Below, piece after piece: positions 54,268 to 63,716 of a stretch of 64,000 nt of DNA (position 1 is its first letter; each line of letters opens with the position of its first letter). Source of the DNA: Varunaivibrio sulfuroxidans (lineage in GTDB: Bacteria; Pseudomonadota; Alphaproteobacteria; Rhodospirillales; Magnetovibrionaceae); assembly GCF_029318635.1 (NCBI RefSeq), contig NZ_CP119676.1, positions 2,183,001 to 2,247,000 of the forward strand, in the 5' to 3' direction. The notes below the pieces were generated by a model that was not told where the DNA came from, searched no databases, and saw only the letters and a list, made by a program, of their open reading frames with translations. Both the position numbers and the translations under genes were made by a program.

Positions 54268-55104
54268 CTAAACCGGCTCGTCTTCGGACAGCTCTCGCAG
54301 TTGATGCAGGAAGGCGACCGCGGCTTCGAGTTTGTCGGCGCCGTATTCGGTCATCTCCTTGAGCCGACCTTCGACACTATCGGTGGCGTCGATCAAATCG
54401 GAAAAAAGACGACGTAGAAAAATTTCAAACATGTCGGGCGTCATTTCCCAGCCGACGTCGGGGCCGTCCAGGGCGGTTGGCGCCAGTTGATCGTTGATGA
54501 TGCGCAGGAACCAGGCCTTGCGCGTGCGCAAATCTGAAAAATGCGTGACCATCTGCATTTGCGCATCGAGAATGATCCGCTGCGCCCGAGGGTCGGCATC
54601 GACCAAATTCCAGTCGATGTCGCCGTTGTTGTCCGCTTTCAAGCGATCGACCACCTCTTGGCATTTATCTTGGAATGTTTTCACAACGTCGGCGCCGAGC
54701 ATGATGTTGACCGCCAGGAAAAACCCCGGCAGCATGCGCCGGGATATCCGGCCCTCTCCGATCGCTTCCCCATGGCGTGGAAAAAGGGTTTCAAAACGCT
54801 TCACGATCAGGCGATCGAAGGGCGGTCGATTGATCGTTTGCCAGCGAATCACCTTCTGGACATGTGAAGATTCTTCCAGGGTCTGCTCGAAGACCTTGGA
54901 TAGGGCGTCGGTTTTGGCGCGGAACTCGTCGCTCAATTGCGCCAGATCGCGCATCGTCAAAGCGCCGCCGCGCTGATTCGCCTCGGCGATCAGGCGGTCG
55001 ATGAACGTGGTCACCACGGCTTCGGCCAAGGCGCGGCTTTTACGCGCCTGGGCCTCGGACCGAGGTGGTTTTTTTTCATCCGTCCGGGGGGGCGCGTCGC
55101 TCAT
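54268..55104 (-). CDS. Uncharacterised alphaproteobacterial-type protein, paralogue 1
   Basis: This 278-residue soluble, charged, mostly helical protein shares with the next gene the core RxPFDRL...LFP..., the motif ISRRMLPGFFLAVNIMLG, and the block FQDKCQEVVDRL. No known domain is recognised. The start is uncertain: the ATG at 55104 (MSDAPPRTDEKK) is used here, but ATG 55158 and a TTG at 55194 are in frame and none has a clear ribosome site. It converges on the DAHP synthase gene with a two-base gap. The two paralogues are 120 bp apart and probably arose by tandem duplication. Confidence 0.65.
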   Translation of the reverse strand: MSDAPPRTDEKKPPRSEAQARKSRALAEAVVTTFIDRLIAEANQRGGALTMRDLAQLSDEFRAKTDALSKVFEQTLEESSHVQKVIRWQTINRPPFDRLIVKRFETLFPRHGEAIGEGRISRRMLPGFFLAVNIMLGADVVKTFQDKCQEVVDRLKADNNGDIDWNLVDADPRAQRIILDAQMQMVTHFSDLRTRKAWFLRIINDQLAPTALDGPDVGWEMTPDMFEIFLRRLFSDLIDATDSVEGRLKEMTEYGADKLEAAVAFLHQLRELSEDEPV

Positions 55105-55224
55105 GGTTGACTCGGATGTTGCGGTTGAGATCGGCGCCGTCGGGGCGCCCGCGTTCATAGGTATATAGACATGAATGCCGAGAAAAACAAACAATAGCGA
55201 GGGCGGGCGGAAGGCGAAATCGTC

Positions 55225-56100
55225 TTAGGTGTGCGGGGGCGTCGCGGTGGGGGCATAAAGGGTGCGAAGAAAAGCCTCCAGGGTTTCGCAGTGCGCATTT
55301 TCCCGGAGGTTCGCACTGCGCCCGCTATCGCCTAAGGCGAGACGCTGGCGAAGATTGTGAAACAGGGCGCGCAAAATATTGACGGCGCCCGGCGTGTCCA
55401 AGACCCAGTCGTGAGCGCCCTCACCTTCAAAGGCGTATAGGGAAAACGGCGCAAGCTCGAAATTGATGAGATCGCGCAGCCAGACGGTACGCTTGGCGAG
55501 ATCATCGAAGTGGGGGACGATGCCAATGAGGAAACCGTCAACGGCGTTGTTGGCTTCGACATTGTCATAAAATACTTGCCAGTTAATGGGGCCGCTGTCT
55601 CCGAAAAGGTCTTGGAGCATTTCACGGCACCGCCCCTGGATATCTTGAAACGCCAAACTGCCGGTCATTTTCTCCAAGGCGAGGAATAGGCCGGGCAAAA
55701 TCCGGCGTGAAACTAAGCCGTCCGCGAGAGGCGCGTCGAAGCCGTGTTCGGGAGGGAACAGACGGGATAGGCGGTGGGTCAGCAGCCGTTTGAACGGGTC
55801 CTTGCGCACGCGGTCCCAAACCTCCTGGTCGCGGAGCACCTGGCAAGCCTCGAATTGATCGCGAAAAAGGGCATCCTGTTCCTTGGTGATGCCTTTTTTG
55901 AAAAGCCGCGTTCGGCGCAACAGCATTTCCCGGTCGATCGGCTGCGCCGACGGGGCCTCGGCGAGTAAAAAATCGACAAAGGCGTCGAGCAAGATGAAGG
56001 TCTGGTGACGGCACATGTCGGTACCGCTTTTTTCGCTGTCGGTTTTTGTCGTGGCGGCTTTTGGCGCGGACGATTGGACATGATCGGTGGGCGCAACCAT
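55225..56100 (-). CDS. Uncharacterised alphaproteobacterial-type protein, paralogue 2
   Basis: This 291-residue soluble protein is homologous to the one encoded downstream. Shared features are KDPFKRLLTHRLSRLFP, LVSRRILPGLFLALEKMTG, FQDIQGRCREMLQDLFGDSG and INWQVFYDN. The ATG at 56100 has AAAGGAACTCTC upstream, a good ribosome site. Its N-terminal ~30 residues are low in complexity (Ser/Lys/Thr). It is divergent from nadE. Function is unknown; the invariant SRR-LPG-FLA motif is the best handle for a search. Confidence 0.7.
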   Translation of the reverse strand: MVAPTDHVQSSAPKAATTKTDSEKSGTDMCRHQTFILLDAFVDFLLAEAPSAQPIDREMLLRRTRLFKKGITKEQDALFRDQFEACQVLRDQEVWDRVRKDPFKRLLTHRLSRLFPPEHGFDAPLADGLVSRRILPGLFLALEKMTGSLAFQDIQGRCREMLQDLFGDSGPINWQVFYDNVEANNAVDGFLIGIVPHFDDLAKRTVWLRDLINFELAPFSLYAFEGEGAHDWVLDTPGAVNILRALFHNLRQRLALGDSGRSANLRENAHCETLEAFLRTLYAPTATPPHT

Positions 56101-56252
56101 GAGAGTTCCTTTGTACCCCAGTGCGTCGAAATGACGTCTTATAGACTCTACGCGATAACGGGTTCGGGTATAAAGCGGGAAGTCCCGAAACGAGACTTAT
56201 TATTATATAGTCCGATTTACGGCCCGCGGCTCTGGACCGTCGCGGCTTCACG

Positions 56253-56281
56253 TTGACAGCGCGCGACCCTGCGCATACCCT
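56253..56281 (+). promoter_or_regulatory. Probable sigma-70 promoter of nadE
   Basis: A perfect -35 box TTGACA (56253-56258) is followed, after exactly 17 bases, by TACCCT (56276-56281), a weak -10. It lies 38 bp before the nadE ATG. Confidence 0.4.
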
Positions 56282-56318
56282 CCGGCGAATACTTGGGACC
56301 GCTGGGTTGAACCATTTC

Positions 56319-58022
56319 ATGACGCAAGATCTGATCATCGCGTTGGCGCAAATTAATCCCACCGTTGGGGACATCGACACCAATGCGGCGCGGCTGCGCG
56401 ACGCCCGCGGGAAGGCGCATTTGGCGGGGGCCGATCTGGTTGTCGCCGGAGAGTTGGCGATCGCGGGTTATCCGCCCGAGGATCTTGTACTCAAACGCAG
56501 TTTTCAAAGCCAGATCATACGCAAGGTGAACGCCTTGGCCGAAGAGACCGGAGATGGCGGACCCGCGCTTTTGCTCGGTGCGCCATGGCTGGTGGACGGG
56601 GTGCTGTACAATGCGGCGCTTTTGCTCGACAAGGGGGAAATCGCAGGCGTCGCGTTGAAACGCGATCTGCCCAACTACGGCGTGTTCGACGAAAAAAGAG
56701 TGTTCGCGTGCGGCCCCGCTCCCCAGGCGCTTTCGTTTCGCGGCGTGGCGCTGGGCGTGATGGTCTGCGAGGACATGTGGACGGCGCACGCCGCCCTCGC
56801 CCTGAAGCGCGCCGGGGCGCAGCTTATTGTTGTGTTGAACGCCTCGCCCTACGAGCAGGACAAGTCCGGCGTGCGCCGCGCCCTCGCCCAGCGGCGCGTC
56901 CAGGAAACCGGTCTGGCGCTGGCCTATGTGAACATTGTCGGTGGGCAGGATGAACTGGTCTTTGACGGGCGCTCGTTTTTGCTTGGCGGCGACGGCGAGG
57001 AGGGGCCGTCCCTCGCCCCGTGGCAAGAGGCGCTGGGGATCGTGCGTTGGCGCGCGGACCGGGGACGGTGGGACGTGCTCGAAATGCCCGAAAGCGATCT
57101 CGCCGGCGGCCTTGACGGTGACGTTCCCGAAGCGGGATCTCTCGCGGATATCTATTGCGCCCTGGTGATGGGACTGCGCGATTACGTCAATAAAAATTAT
57201 TTTCCCGGCGTGATCATCGGCATGTCCGGCGGCATCGACAGCGCCCTGAGCGCTGCCCTAGCGGTTGACGCCTTGGGCGCCGACCGGGTGCATTGCGTGA
57301 TGATGCCCTCGCCCTACACCTCGCGCGATAGTCTTGATGATGCGGCGCAGGCCGCCGCGCTGCTGGGCGTGGCGTATGACGTGATTTCGATCGAGCCGGC
57401 GATGACGGCGTTCTCCGGGATGCTCGAAAAACAGCGCGCGCCCTGCGCCGTGGTCAATACGCAAGGCGGCGACACCACGGCGGAAAACATCCAGGCGCGC
57501 GCGCGTGGCGTCACCTTGATGGCGCTGTCCAATACCTTCGGGCACATGGTGCTTTCGACCGGAAACAAATCGGAGATGTCGGTGGGTTATGCGACCCTTT
57601 ACGGCGACATGTGCGGGGGCTACTCGGTGCTTAAGGATGTCTACAAGACAAGCGTGTTCGCGCTGGCGCGCTGGCGTAACGCCCATGGCAACGCGATTTT
57701 CAAGGGACCGCGCGGGCCGGTCATGCCCGAGCGGATCATCACCAAGGCGCCCTCGGCCGAATTGAAACCCGATCAGACCGACCAGGACACCCTACCGCCC
57801 TATGCGGATCTGGACGATATTTTGTCGTGCCTAATCGAAGGGGACATGTCCAAGGACGAGATCGCCGCGCGCGGCCATCCCCTGGAGATGGTGAAAACCG
57901 TCTGGCGGATGGTTGATCGGGCCGAATATAAGCGCCGCCAGGCTCCCCCCGGAGTAAAAATTTCCGCGCGCGCCTTTGGACGCGATCGGCGTTATCCGAT
58001 CACCAACGGCTTCACAGCTTGA
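56319..58022 (+). CDS. nadE: Glutamine-dependent NAD+ synthetase
   Basis: This 567-residue two-domain enzyme has an N-terminal nitrilase-like glutaminase (LIIALAQINPTVGDIDTN; catalytic cysteine in GVMVCEDMWTAH) and a C-terminal ATP-dependent synthetase (P-loop SGGIDSALSAAL, later STGNKSEMSVGYATLYGD). It amidates nicotinic acid adenine dinucleotide to NAD+, using ammonia channelled from glutamine. The ATG at 56319 gives the family N-terminus; the open frame upstream overlaps a likely promoter. It heads a run nadE-gltX-cysS. Confidence 0.94.
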   Translation: MTQDLIIALAQINPTVGDIDTNAARLRDARGKAHLAGADLVVAGELAIAGYPPEDLVLKRSFQSQIIRKVNALAEETGDGGPALLLGAPWLVDGVLYNAALLLDKGEIAGVALKRDLPNYGVFDEKRVFACGPAPQALSFRGVALGVMVCEDMWTAHAALALKRAGAQLIVVLNASPYEQDKSGVRRALAQRRVQETGLALAYVNIVGGQDELVFDGRSFLLGGDGEEGPSLAPWQEALGIVRWRADRGRWDVLEMPESDLAGGLDGDVPEAGSLADIYCALVMGLRDYVNKNYFPGVIIGMSGGIDSALSAALAVDALGADRVHCVMMPSPYTSRDSLDDAAQAAALLGVAYDVISIEPAMTAFSGMLEKQRAPCAVVNTQGGDTTAENIQARARGVTLMALSNTFGHMVLSTGNKSEMSVGYATLYGDMCGGYSVLKDVYKTSVFALARWRNAHGNAIFKGPRGPVMPERIITKAPSAELKPDQTDQDTLPPYADLDDILSCLIEGDMSKDEIAARGHPLEMVKTVWRMVDRAEYKRRQAPPGVKISARAFGRDRRYPITNGFTA

Positions 58023-58060
58023 ACCATCATCCCACCATCCGATAAAGGTCCATTGGCGCC

Positions 58061-59392
58061 ATGACTTGCACAGTTCGTTTCGCTCCTAGCCCCACCGGGC
58101 TTTTACATGTTGGCAACGCGCGCATGGCGCTGGTCAACGATTTGTTCGCGCGAAAATCCGGGGGGCGTTTCGTGTTGCGCTTGGACGACACCGACGCGGA
58201 GCGTTCGACCGTCGCCTTCGCCCAGGCGATCGAGGAGGACCTCGCTTGGTTGGGCGTGCGCTGGGACGTCGTGGAACGCCAGAGTGCGCGGCTGGCGCGC
58301 TATGACGAGGCGTTCGCGCGGTTGAAGGCCCAGGGCCGGGTTTATCCCTGCTACGAGACGCCCGAGGAACTGGATTATAAGCGCCGCCGTCTGATGGCGC
58401 GGGGTAAGCCGCCGATCTACGACCGCGCCGGGGCCATGCTGGACGACGCCGAACGCGCGCGCTTCGAGGCCGAGGGCCGCCGTCCTCATTGGCGCTTCAA
58501 GCTGTCCGACGGCGCGATCGTCTGGGACGATTTGGTGCGCGGCCCGGTGACCTTCGACAGCGCCAACTTGTCCGATCCGGTGATCCGCCGCGCCGACGAA
58601 AGTTGGTTGTACATGCTGCCCAGCGCCGTTGACGACATCGACATGGCGATCAGTCATGTGGTCCGCGGCGAGGACCATGTCGCCAACACGGCGGTGCAAA
58701 TTCAAATGTTCGAGGCCCTGGGCAGCCCGGCGCCCACGTTCGCCCACCTGCCCCTGATGACCGATCTTTCCGGCCAGGGATTGTCGAAACGCCTCGGCTC
58801 TCTGTCGTTGCGGGAACTGCGCGAAAACGGCATCGAGGCGACCGGCTTGGCGTCGTATTTGGCGCGCCTGGGCACAAGCGATGACATCGAGGCGCTCGGC
58901 TCTCTGGACGCGCTGGCCGAAGGCTTCGATTTTTCGCATTTTTCCCGGGCCGCGGCGAAATTCGACCCCGATCACCTGTCGCGGATCAACACCCAGGTGA
59001 TCCACGCCATGGCGTTCGCCGAGGTTCGCGGGCGATTGGCGGGGCTGGAGCCGATGACGGAGGCGTTTTGGATCGCGGTGCGCCCTAATCTGTCTCGGCT
59101 AGGCGACGCGGCGATCTGGCATAAGGTGTGTTACGGCGCGATCGATCCGGGCGCGACGCAAGACCGGGAATTCCTGCACGCCGCCGCCGATCTCCTACCC
59201 GGCGAACCGTGGGACGCGGAGACCTGGAAAACCTGGACCGCGGCGGTGAAGGGCGCGACCGGGCGCAAGGGTAAGGCGCTGTTCATGCCGCTGCGGTTGG
59301 CGCTGACGGGATTGGACCATGGTCCGGAATTGAAAAACTTGCTGCCGATTATCGGTCGTGCGCGCGCCCTCGAGCGGTTGCGTGGAGTCTAA
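58061..59392 (+). CDS. gltX: Glutamyl-tRNA synthetase
   Basis: This 443-residue class I aminoacyl-tRNA synthetase has the HIGH-type motif in [16 protein letters not shown] and the KMSKS-type motif as [10 protein letters not shown]. It charges tRNA-Glu, and in many alphaproteobacteria one GltX paralogue also charges tRNA-Gln for later amidation. At 443 residues it is slightly short, consistent with the second alphaproteobacterial type (GltX2), but no other copy is in the window. It lies 38 bp after nadE and 15 bp before cysS. Confidence 0.94.
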   Translation: MTCTVRFAPSPTGLLHVGNARMALVNDLFARKSGGRFVLRLDDTDAERSTVAFAQAIEEDLAWLGVRWDVVERQSARLARYDEAFARLKAQGRVYPCYETPEELDYKRRRLMARGKPPIYDRAGAMLDDAERARFEAEGRRPHWRFKLSDGAIVWDDLVRGPVTFDSANLSDPVIRRADESWLYMLPSAVDDIDMAISHVVRGEDHVANTAVQIQMFEALGSPAPTFAHLPLMTDLSGQGLSKRLGSLSLRELRENGIEATGLASYLARLGTSDDIEALGSLDALAEGFDFSHFSRAAAKFDPDHLSRINTQVIHAMAFAEVRGRLAGLEPMTEAFWIAVRPNLSRLGDAAIWHKVCYGAIDPGATQDREFLHAAADLLPGEPWDAETWKTWTAAVKGATGRKGKALFMPLRLALTGLDHGPELKNLLPIIGRARALERLRGV

Positions 59393-59407
59393 GAACGAGG
59401 GGCGAAG

Positions 59408-60796
59408 ATGACGATCCACCTGTACAATACCCTGGCGCGGGAAAAAGAAATTTTCACACCGATCGACGCCGCCAATGTGCGCCTTTATGTGTGCGGGCCG
59501 ACGGTGTACGACTACGCCCACATCGGCAACGCCCGTCCGGTGGTCGTGTTCGATGTTCTCAACCGCCTGTTGCGCCATGTTTACGGGGACGACCATGTGC
59601 GCTACGTACGCAACATCACCGACGTGGATGACAAGATTATCGCCGCCGCCGCCGGCGGCGGGGAAGCCATCGCCGACGTCACCGAACGCACGGAAAAAGC
59701 CTTCCACGAGGATATGGCGGCCTTGGGGGCGACGGCCCCCGATGTCGAACCGCGCGCGACCGAACATATCGCGCAAATGATCGCGATGATCGGCAAGCTG
59801 ACGGCCGCGGGCCATGCCTATGCCGCCGACGGCCATGTCCTGTTCGCCGTTAAGACGATGCGGAACTACGGGCGGCTTTCGCGACGCTCCGCGGACGAGA
59901 TGATCGCCGGGGCCAGGGTCGAGGTCGCGCCCTACAAACGCGATCCCGCCGATTTCGTGCTCTGGAAACCGTCGAGCGCCGAGCAGCCCGGCTGGGACAG
60001 TCCATGGGGAAGGGGGCGGCCCGGTTGGCATATCGAATGTTCGGCGATGAGCGAAAAGCACCTCGGCGTGACTTTCGATATCCATGGGGGCGGTCAGGAT
60101 TTGATTTTTCCCCATCACGAAAATGAAATCGCCCAAAGCACCTGCGCCCATGGCGGATCGCCATTCGTTAAGTACTGGATGCACAACGGTTATGTGATGG
60201 TCGAGGGTGAGAAAATGTCGAAATCGCTGGGTAATTTCTATACCGTCCACGACCTTCTGAAGGATTTTCCGGGTGAGGCGATCCGTCTGACCTTGTTGCA
60301 GACCCATTACCGCCAACCCTTGGATTTCCGTAAAGACGCCCTTTGCGCCGCCAAGGAGACGCTTGACGATTTTTATCGCACTTTACGCCAGGGTGGGGAC
60401 GTTCAGGCCGATCTCGACGGCGGGGTCCCCCAGGACATCCTCGACGCCCTCTGCGACGATCTGAACACGCCCCAGGCGATCGCCCACCTGCACGCCTTGC
60501 GCCACGCGATGAACGTCGCCGGCGACGATCGCGCCCGCGCGCGCGCCAAGGGCGACCTTCTCATGGGAGGGGCGCTCCTGGGGATATTGGGACGTCGTCC
60601 CGCCCAATGGTTCGATTGGCAACCCGCCGGGCAGGTGGGATTGGATGCGGCGCGGATTGAAGAAATGATTGAAAAACGCCTGCAGGCCCGCGCGGCGCGT
60701 GACTTCACCAAGGCCGACGCCATTCGTGATGAACTGAAGGCACACGGAATTCTGCTTGAGGACGCCGACGGCGCGACGACCTGGCGGCGCAACTGA
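59408..60796 (+). CDS. cysS: Cysteinyl-tRNA synthetase
   Basis: This 462-residue class I synthetase has the zinc cysteine and HIGH motif in YVCGPTVYDYAHIGNARP and the KMSKS motif in EGEKMSKSLGNFY. WHIECSAMSEKHLG with DIHGGGQDLIFPHHENE provides the other zinc ligands. It charges tRNA-Cys. The C-terminal anticodon-binding domain is complete and length is normal. It closes the nadE-gltX-cysS run. A TCGCCGG/CCGGCGA inverted repeat lies 15 bp downstream. Confidence 0.95.
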   Translation: MTIHLYNTLAREKEIFTPIDAANVRLYVCGPTVYDYAHIGNARPVVVFDVLNRLLRHVYGDDHVRYVRNITDVDDKIIAAAAGGGEAIADVTERTEKAFHEDMAALGATAPDVEPRATEHIAQMIAMIGKLTAAGHAYAADGHVLFAVKTMRNYGRLSRRSADEMIAGARVEVAPYKRDPADFVLWKPSSAEQPGWDSPWGRGRPGWHIECSAMSEKHLGVTFDIHGGGQDLIFPHHENEIAQSTCAHGGSPFVKYWMHNGYVMVEGEKMSKSLGNFYTVHDLLKDFPGEAIRLTLLQTHYRQPLDFRKDALCAAKETLDDFYRTLRQGGDVQADLDGGVPQDILDALCDDLNTPQAIAHLHALRHAMNVAGDDRARARAKGDLLMGGALLGILGRRPAQWFDWQPAGQVGLDAARIEEMIEKRLQARAARDFTKADAIRDELKAHGILLEDADGATTWRRN

Positions 60797-61211
60797 AGCG
60801 CGCGGTTGACATCGCCGGAGCCGGCGACAATATCTGAAAAGACGTCGCGAGAGCGGGTCCTACGTAAAGTCACGGCGGCCATGGGTTGAGATCAAACATG
60901 AAACCGTAGTGTAAAATGCAAAAAATACACTTAACGATTGCGCATTTGTGGCGTGAATGATTTTATGCGTCTTTGACATGGGATACATCGCTGCATGGCG
61001 AAGGGGGGGGGATTCGGCCCGAATTCTCGTTCGGATTCGAGTTTTCGTGCGGCTTTGCGCGGTCGGACCAAGGTAATCGAACTTTGGGACGCGATATCAA
61101 GGAGCGCGAAGCGTGGGTATTGAAAAAGGGGGATATACGAGGTGACCCGACGTTGCGGATGTGCGCGCCGGGAACTTTGAAGTGAATTTCCCTTCACGCA
61201 CGAAGGGCTGG
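60797..61211. other. 415-bp intergenic region
   Basis: No gene is supported here. TTGACA (60806-60811) is followed by a 17-base spacer, which holds the inverted repeat TCGCCGG-AG-CCGGCGA, and then CAATAT, so it may be a promoter with an operator, although the repeat could also help end cysS transcription. The part 60890-60960 is AT-rich. A second TTGACA at about 60975 has no clear -10. Confidence 0.4.
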
Positions 61212-63662
61212 ATGTCTGGCATGAAGCGTAAGATGGTTAAGAAGCGTCGGGGCGTGAGGCCCGCTAAAGGCGAGGCGGTTGACCTCCCGGCGCATGATAA
61301 CGAGACGCCGGTTGGCTTGGACCTGAATGCGGGCAGCGGCGTTCTGGGAACGCTGAGTCGGGAGATGCGCACCCCCCTGAACACCATTATTGGTTTTTCG
61401 GAAATGATGGATCGGGAGATTTTGGGCCCGATGACGCATCCTCAATACCGGGAATACGCGCGCGATATTTACCGTTGCGGCCAGACGCTTCTCGGCCTGT
61501 TGAACGAACTCCTTGAGGCGAAAAGGCTGGAAACTTTTGCTTCGGGCGACGACGACGGGGCCGATAATATCGTAGAGTTGGCCCCGGACATGGTTTGCGT
61601 GTGCCACGAAGAGTGTATCACGCGGATTAACCCCGCCGGCGCGGCGATGGTTGGCCTTCCCAGCGACACCCTTTTAGGGCGCCCGTTTGTCGATCTTTTG
61701 CTTCCGGAAAGTCGCGCCTTGCTTGGCGAGAAGGGCGTGCACGGTCTTTGCGAGCACGACCAGCGGATTTCCCTGGTTTTGCAAGGTTTATCGGGACGCC
61801 GGGTCGAGGTCGAACTGGCGGCCGGACGGTTGCAGGACGGCAGTCGCACTGGGGTTTTGATTGTCGCTCGTGATGTGACCGACCGCAACACGCGGATGAA
61901 GGAGGTTGTCGATCGCGAAGAATACCTGCGCGGCGTTATGGCGGCCGTTAGCGACGGCATTGTTACATTTAATGAACACGGTGTAATCGAAACCGCCAAT
62001 CCCGCAGCCGAGCGTATCTTCGCTTACGCCGAGGAAGACGTTCTGGGTAAGAGCATTGACGCCCTGATTCCCGAACTGAGATTTTCCGGGCAGGTGGGAA
62101 CCGGGTTGATTTTTAGCCTGTGCGATGGGCTTGTCATCATTCCCGCCCAATGGGTGGAAACCCAGGGAAAACGTAGCGAGGGGAAAAAATTTCCCTTGGA
62201 GTTTTCGATTAGCAGTTTTCATTTGCGGGACCGGACGCATTACATTTGCGTGTCGCGCAACATCGCTATGCGCAAGCAAAACGAGGACAAGCTGCGCTTT
62301 CTGGCGACCCGTGACCCTTTGACTCATTTACCCAACCGTTACATGTTCGAAGAACGCCTCCATCAGGCGATCGTGCGCGCGAAGGATCAAAACGAAAACA
62401 TCGCCGTCATGTTTATCGACCTGGATAATTTCAAGAACATCAACGACGCCATGGGGCATTCTACGGGGGACGCCGTGCTCCGTTTGGCGGCGGAAAGGTT
62501 ACTGTCCTGCGTGGACGCCGAGGACACCGTGGCCCGTCTGTCGGGGGATGAATTTACCGTTATTTTGAAAGGTGTGCGCGATGAACAGCATACCGCGGCC
62601 ATCGCCGAGAAAATGCTCGAAACCCTTTCTCTCGCCTTTCACGTCAAGAACCGCGAAGTTTTCACCTCGGGCAGCATTGGGATCATTTTGTGTCCGCCAA
62701 AGACCTATACGGCGGAAGAGATGGTTAAAAATGTGTACTCGGCGTCCCACTACGCCAAGAAGTGTGGACGCAATAATTATCAATTTTACAATGCCTCGCT
62801 TTCCATGGACGCCTTGCGCCGGATGGCGGTCGAAAACGGGTTGCGCAAGGCGTTGGGAAACGGCGAACTGGAACTGCTTTACCAACCGAAAGTCAAAATG
62901 GGTTCCTTCGAGATCATCGGGGCGGAGGCTCTCGTGCGTTGGACCAGTTCCGAGCTGGGGTCGGTTTCTCCGGTTGAATTTATTCCCGTGGCCGAACAAA
63001 GCGGTCTGATCATTCCCATCGGCGATTGGATTTTGGAAACCGCCTGCCGGCAAGCGAAACACTGGTACGATCAAGGACGGCACGATGTGCATGTGGCCGT
63101 CAATCTGTCGGCGGTGCAGTTTCGCGAACGGGACCTCGCCGGACGAGTCATGCAGGTATTGAGTAGTGTCGGCCTGCCGCCCGGGTGCCTCGACCTGGAA
63201 TTGACCGAAAGTATGTTGGTCGATGACGCCGAGGAAACGGTGGCGGCTCTCAACCGACTGAAAAAAATTGGCGTTACTCTATCCATTGATGATTTCGGAA
63301 CGGGTTATTCGTCGCTCAGCTATCTGACCCGTTTTCCTCTCGACGCATTAAAGGTCGATCGGGCCTTCGTGACCGGATTGCCGGACGATGGCGACGCCGT
63401 GACAATGGCCAAGGCGATTGTCAGCATGGCGCAAAATTTGGGCTTTAAGGTCGTCGCCGAAGGAATCGAAACCGAACGCCAGAACGCCTTCCTACACGCC
63501 CTGGGTAGCGATATCGGCCAGGGTTTCTTGTACAGCCGACCGCTACCTCTGAGCGCCTTCATGGCGCTTTTGAAAAACGGGCGGCCCTTGTTCCGCAATT
63601 CTCCCGCAGATACCCTCCGCCCGCGAGGCGGGCCGGCGGACGAAATCGGGCCGCACGCCTGA
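61212..63662 (+). CDS. PAS-GGDEF-EAL protein with degenerate histidine-kinase DHp domain
   Basis: In this 816-residue cytoplasmic cyclic-di-GMP protein, residues ~45-110 look like a HisKA dimerisation domain (TLSREMRTPLNTIIGFSEMM), but the phospho-acceptor histidine is arginine (R50). Two PAS domains follow (about 130-240 and 240-370). The GGDEF domain has the variant RLSGDEF, still compatible with activity, and the EAL domain has intact GAEALVRW and DDFGTGYSSLSYL. It probably makes or degrades cyclic-di-GMP under PAS control. The ATG at 61212 has GAAGGGCTGG upstream; an earlier in-frame ATG at 61161 is less likely. It is transcribed alone. Confidence 0.88.
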   Translation: MSGMKRKMVKKRRGVRPAKGEAVDLPAHDNETPVGLDLNAGSGVLGTLSREMRTPLNTIIGFSEMMDREILGPMTHPQYREYARDIYRCGQTLLGLLNELLEAKRLETFASGDDDGADNIVELAPDMVCVCHEECITRINPAGAAMVGLPSDTLLGRPFVDLLLPESRALLGEKGVHGLCEHDQRISLVLQGLSGRRVEVELAAGRLQDGSRTGVLIVARDVTDRNTRMKEVVDREEYLRGVMAAVSDGIVTFNEHGVIETANPAAERIFAYAEEDVLGKSIDALIPELRFSGQVGTGLIFSLCDGLVIIPAQWVETQGKRSEGKKFPLEFSISSFHLRDRTHYICVSRNIAMRKQNEDKLRFLATRDPLTHLPNRYMFEERLHQAIVRAKDQNENIAVMFIDLDNFKNINDAMGHSTGDAVLRLAAERLLSCVDAEDTVARLSGDEFTVILKGVRDEQHTAAIAEKMLETLSLAFHVKNREVFTSGSIGIILCPPKTYTAEEMVKNVYSASHYAKKCGRNNYQFYNASLSMDALRRMAVENGLRKALGNGELELLYQPKVKMGSFEIIGAEALVRWTSSELGSVSPVEFIPVAEQSGLIIPIGDWILETACRQAKHWYDQGRHDVHVAVNLSAVQFRERDLAGRVMQVLSSVGLPPGCLDLELTESMLVDDAEETVAALNRLKKIGVTLSIDDFGTGYSSLSYLTRFPLDALKVDRAFVTGLPDDGDAVTMAKAIVSMAQNLGFKVVAEGIETERQNAFLHALGSDIGQGFLYSRPLPLSAFMALLKNGRPLFRNSPADTLRPRGGPADEIGPHA

Positions 63663-63716
63663 AGACGGCGCCCCTCCCTTGTCGATGTTCGCTAACGCGG
63701 GAGGCTTCGCCGGGGA

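Noticed and set aside
60806-60834. TTGACA-N17-CAATAT as a firm promoter for the GGDEF-EAL gene
   Set aside because: The -10 matches only three of six bases, it lies 380 bp from the start codon, and the spacer repeat could be part of a cysS terminator.
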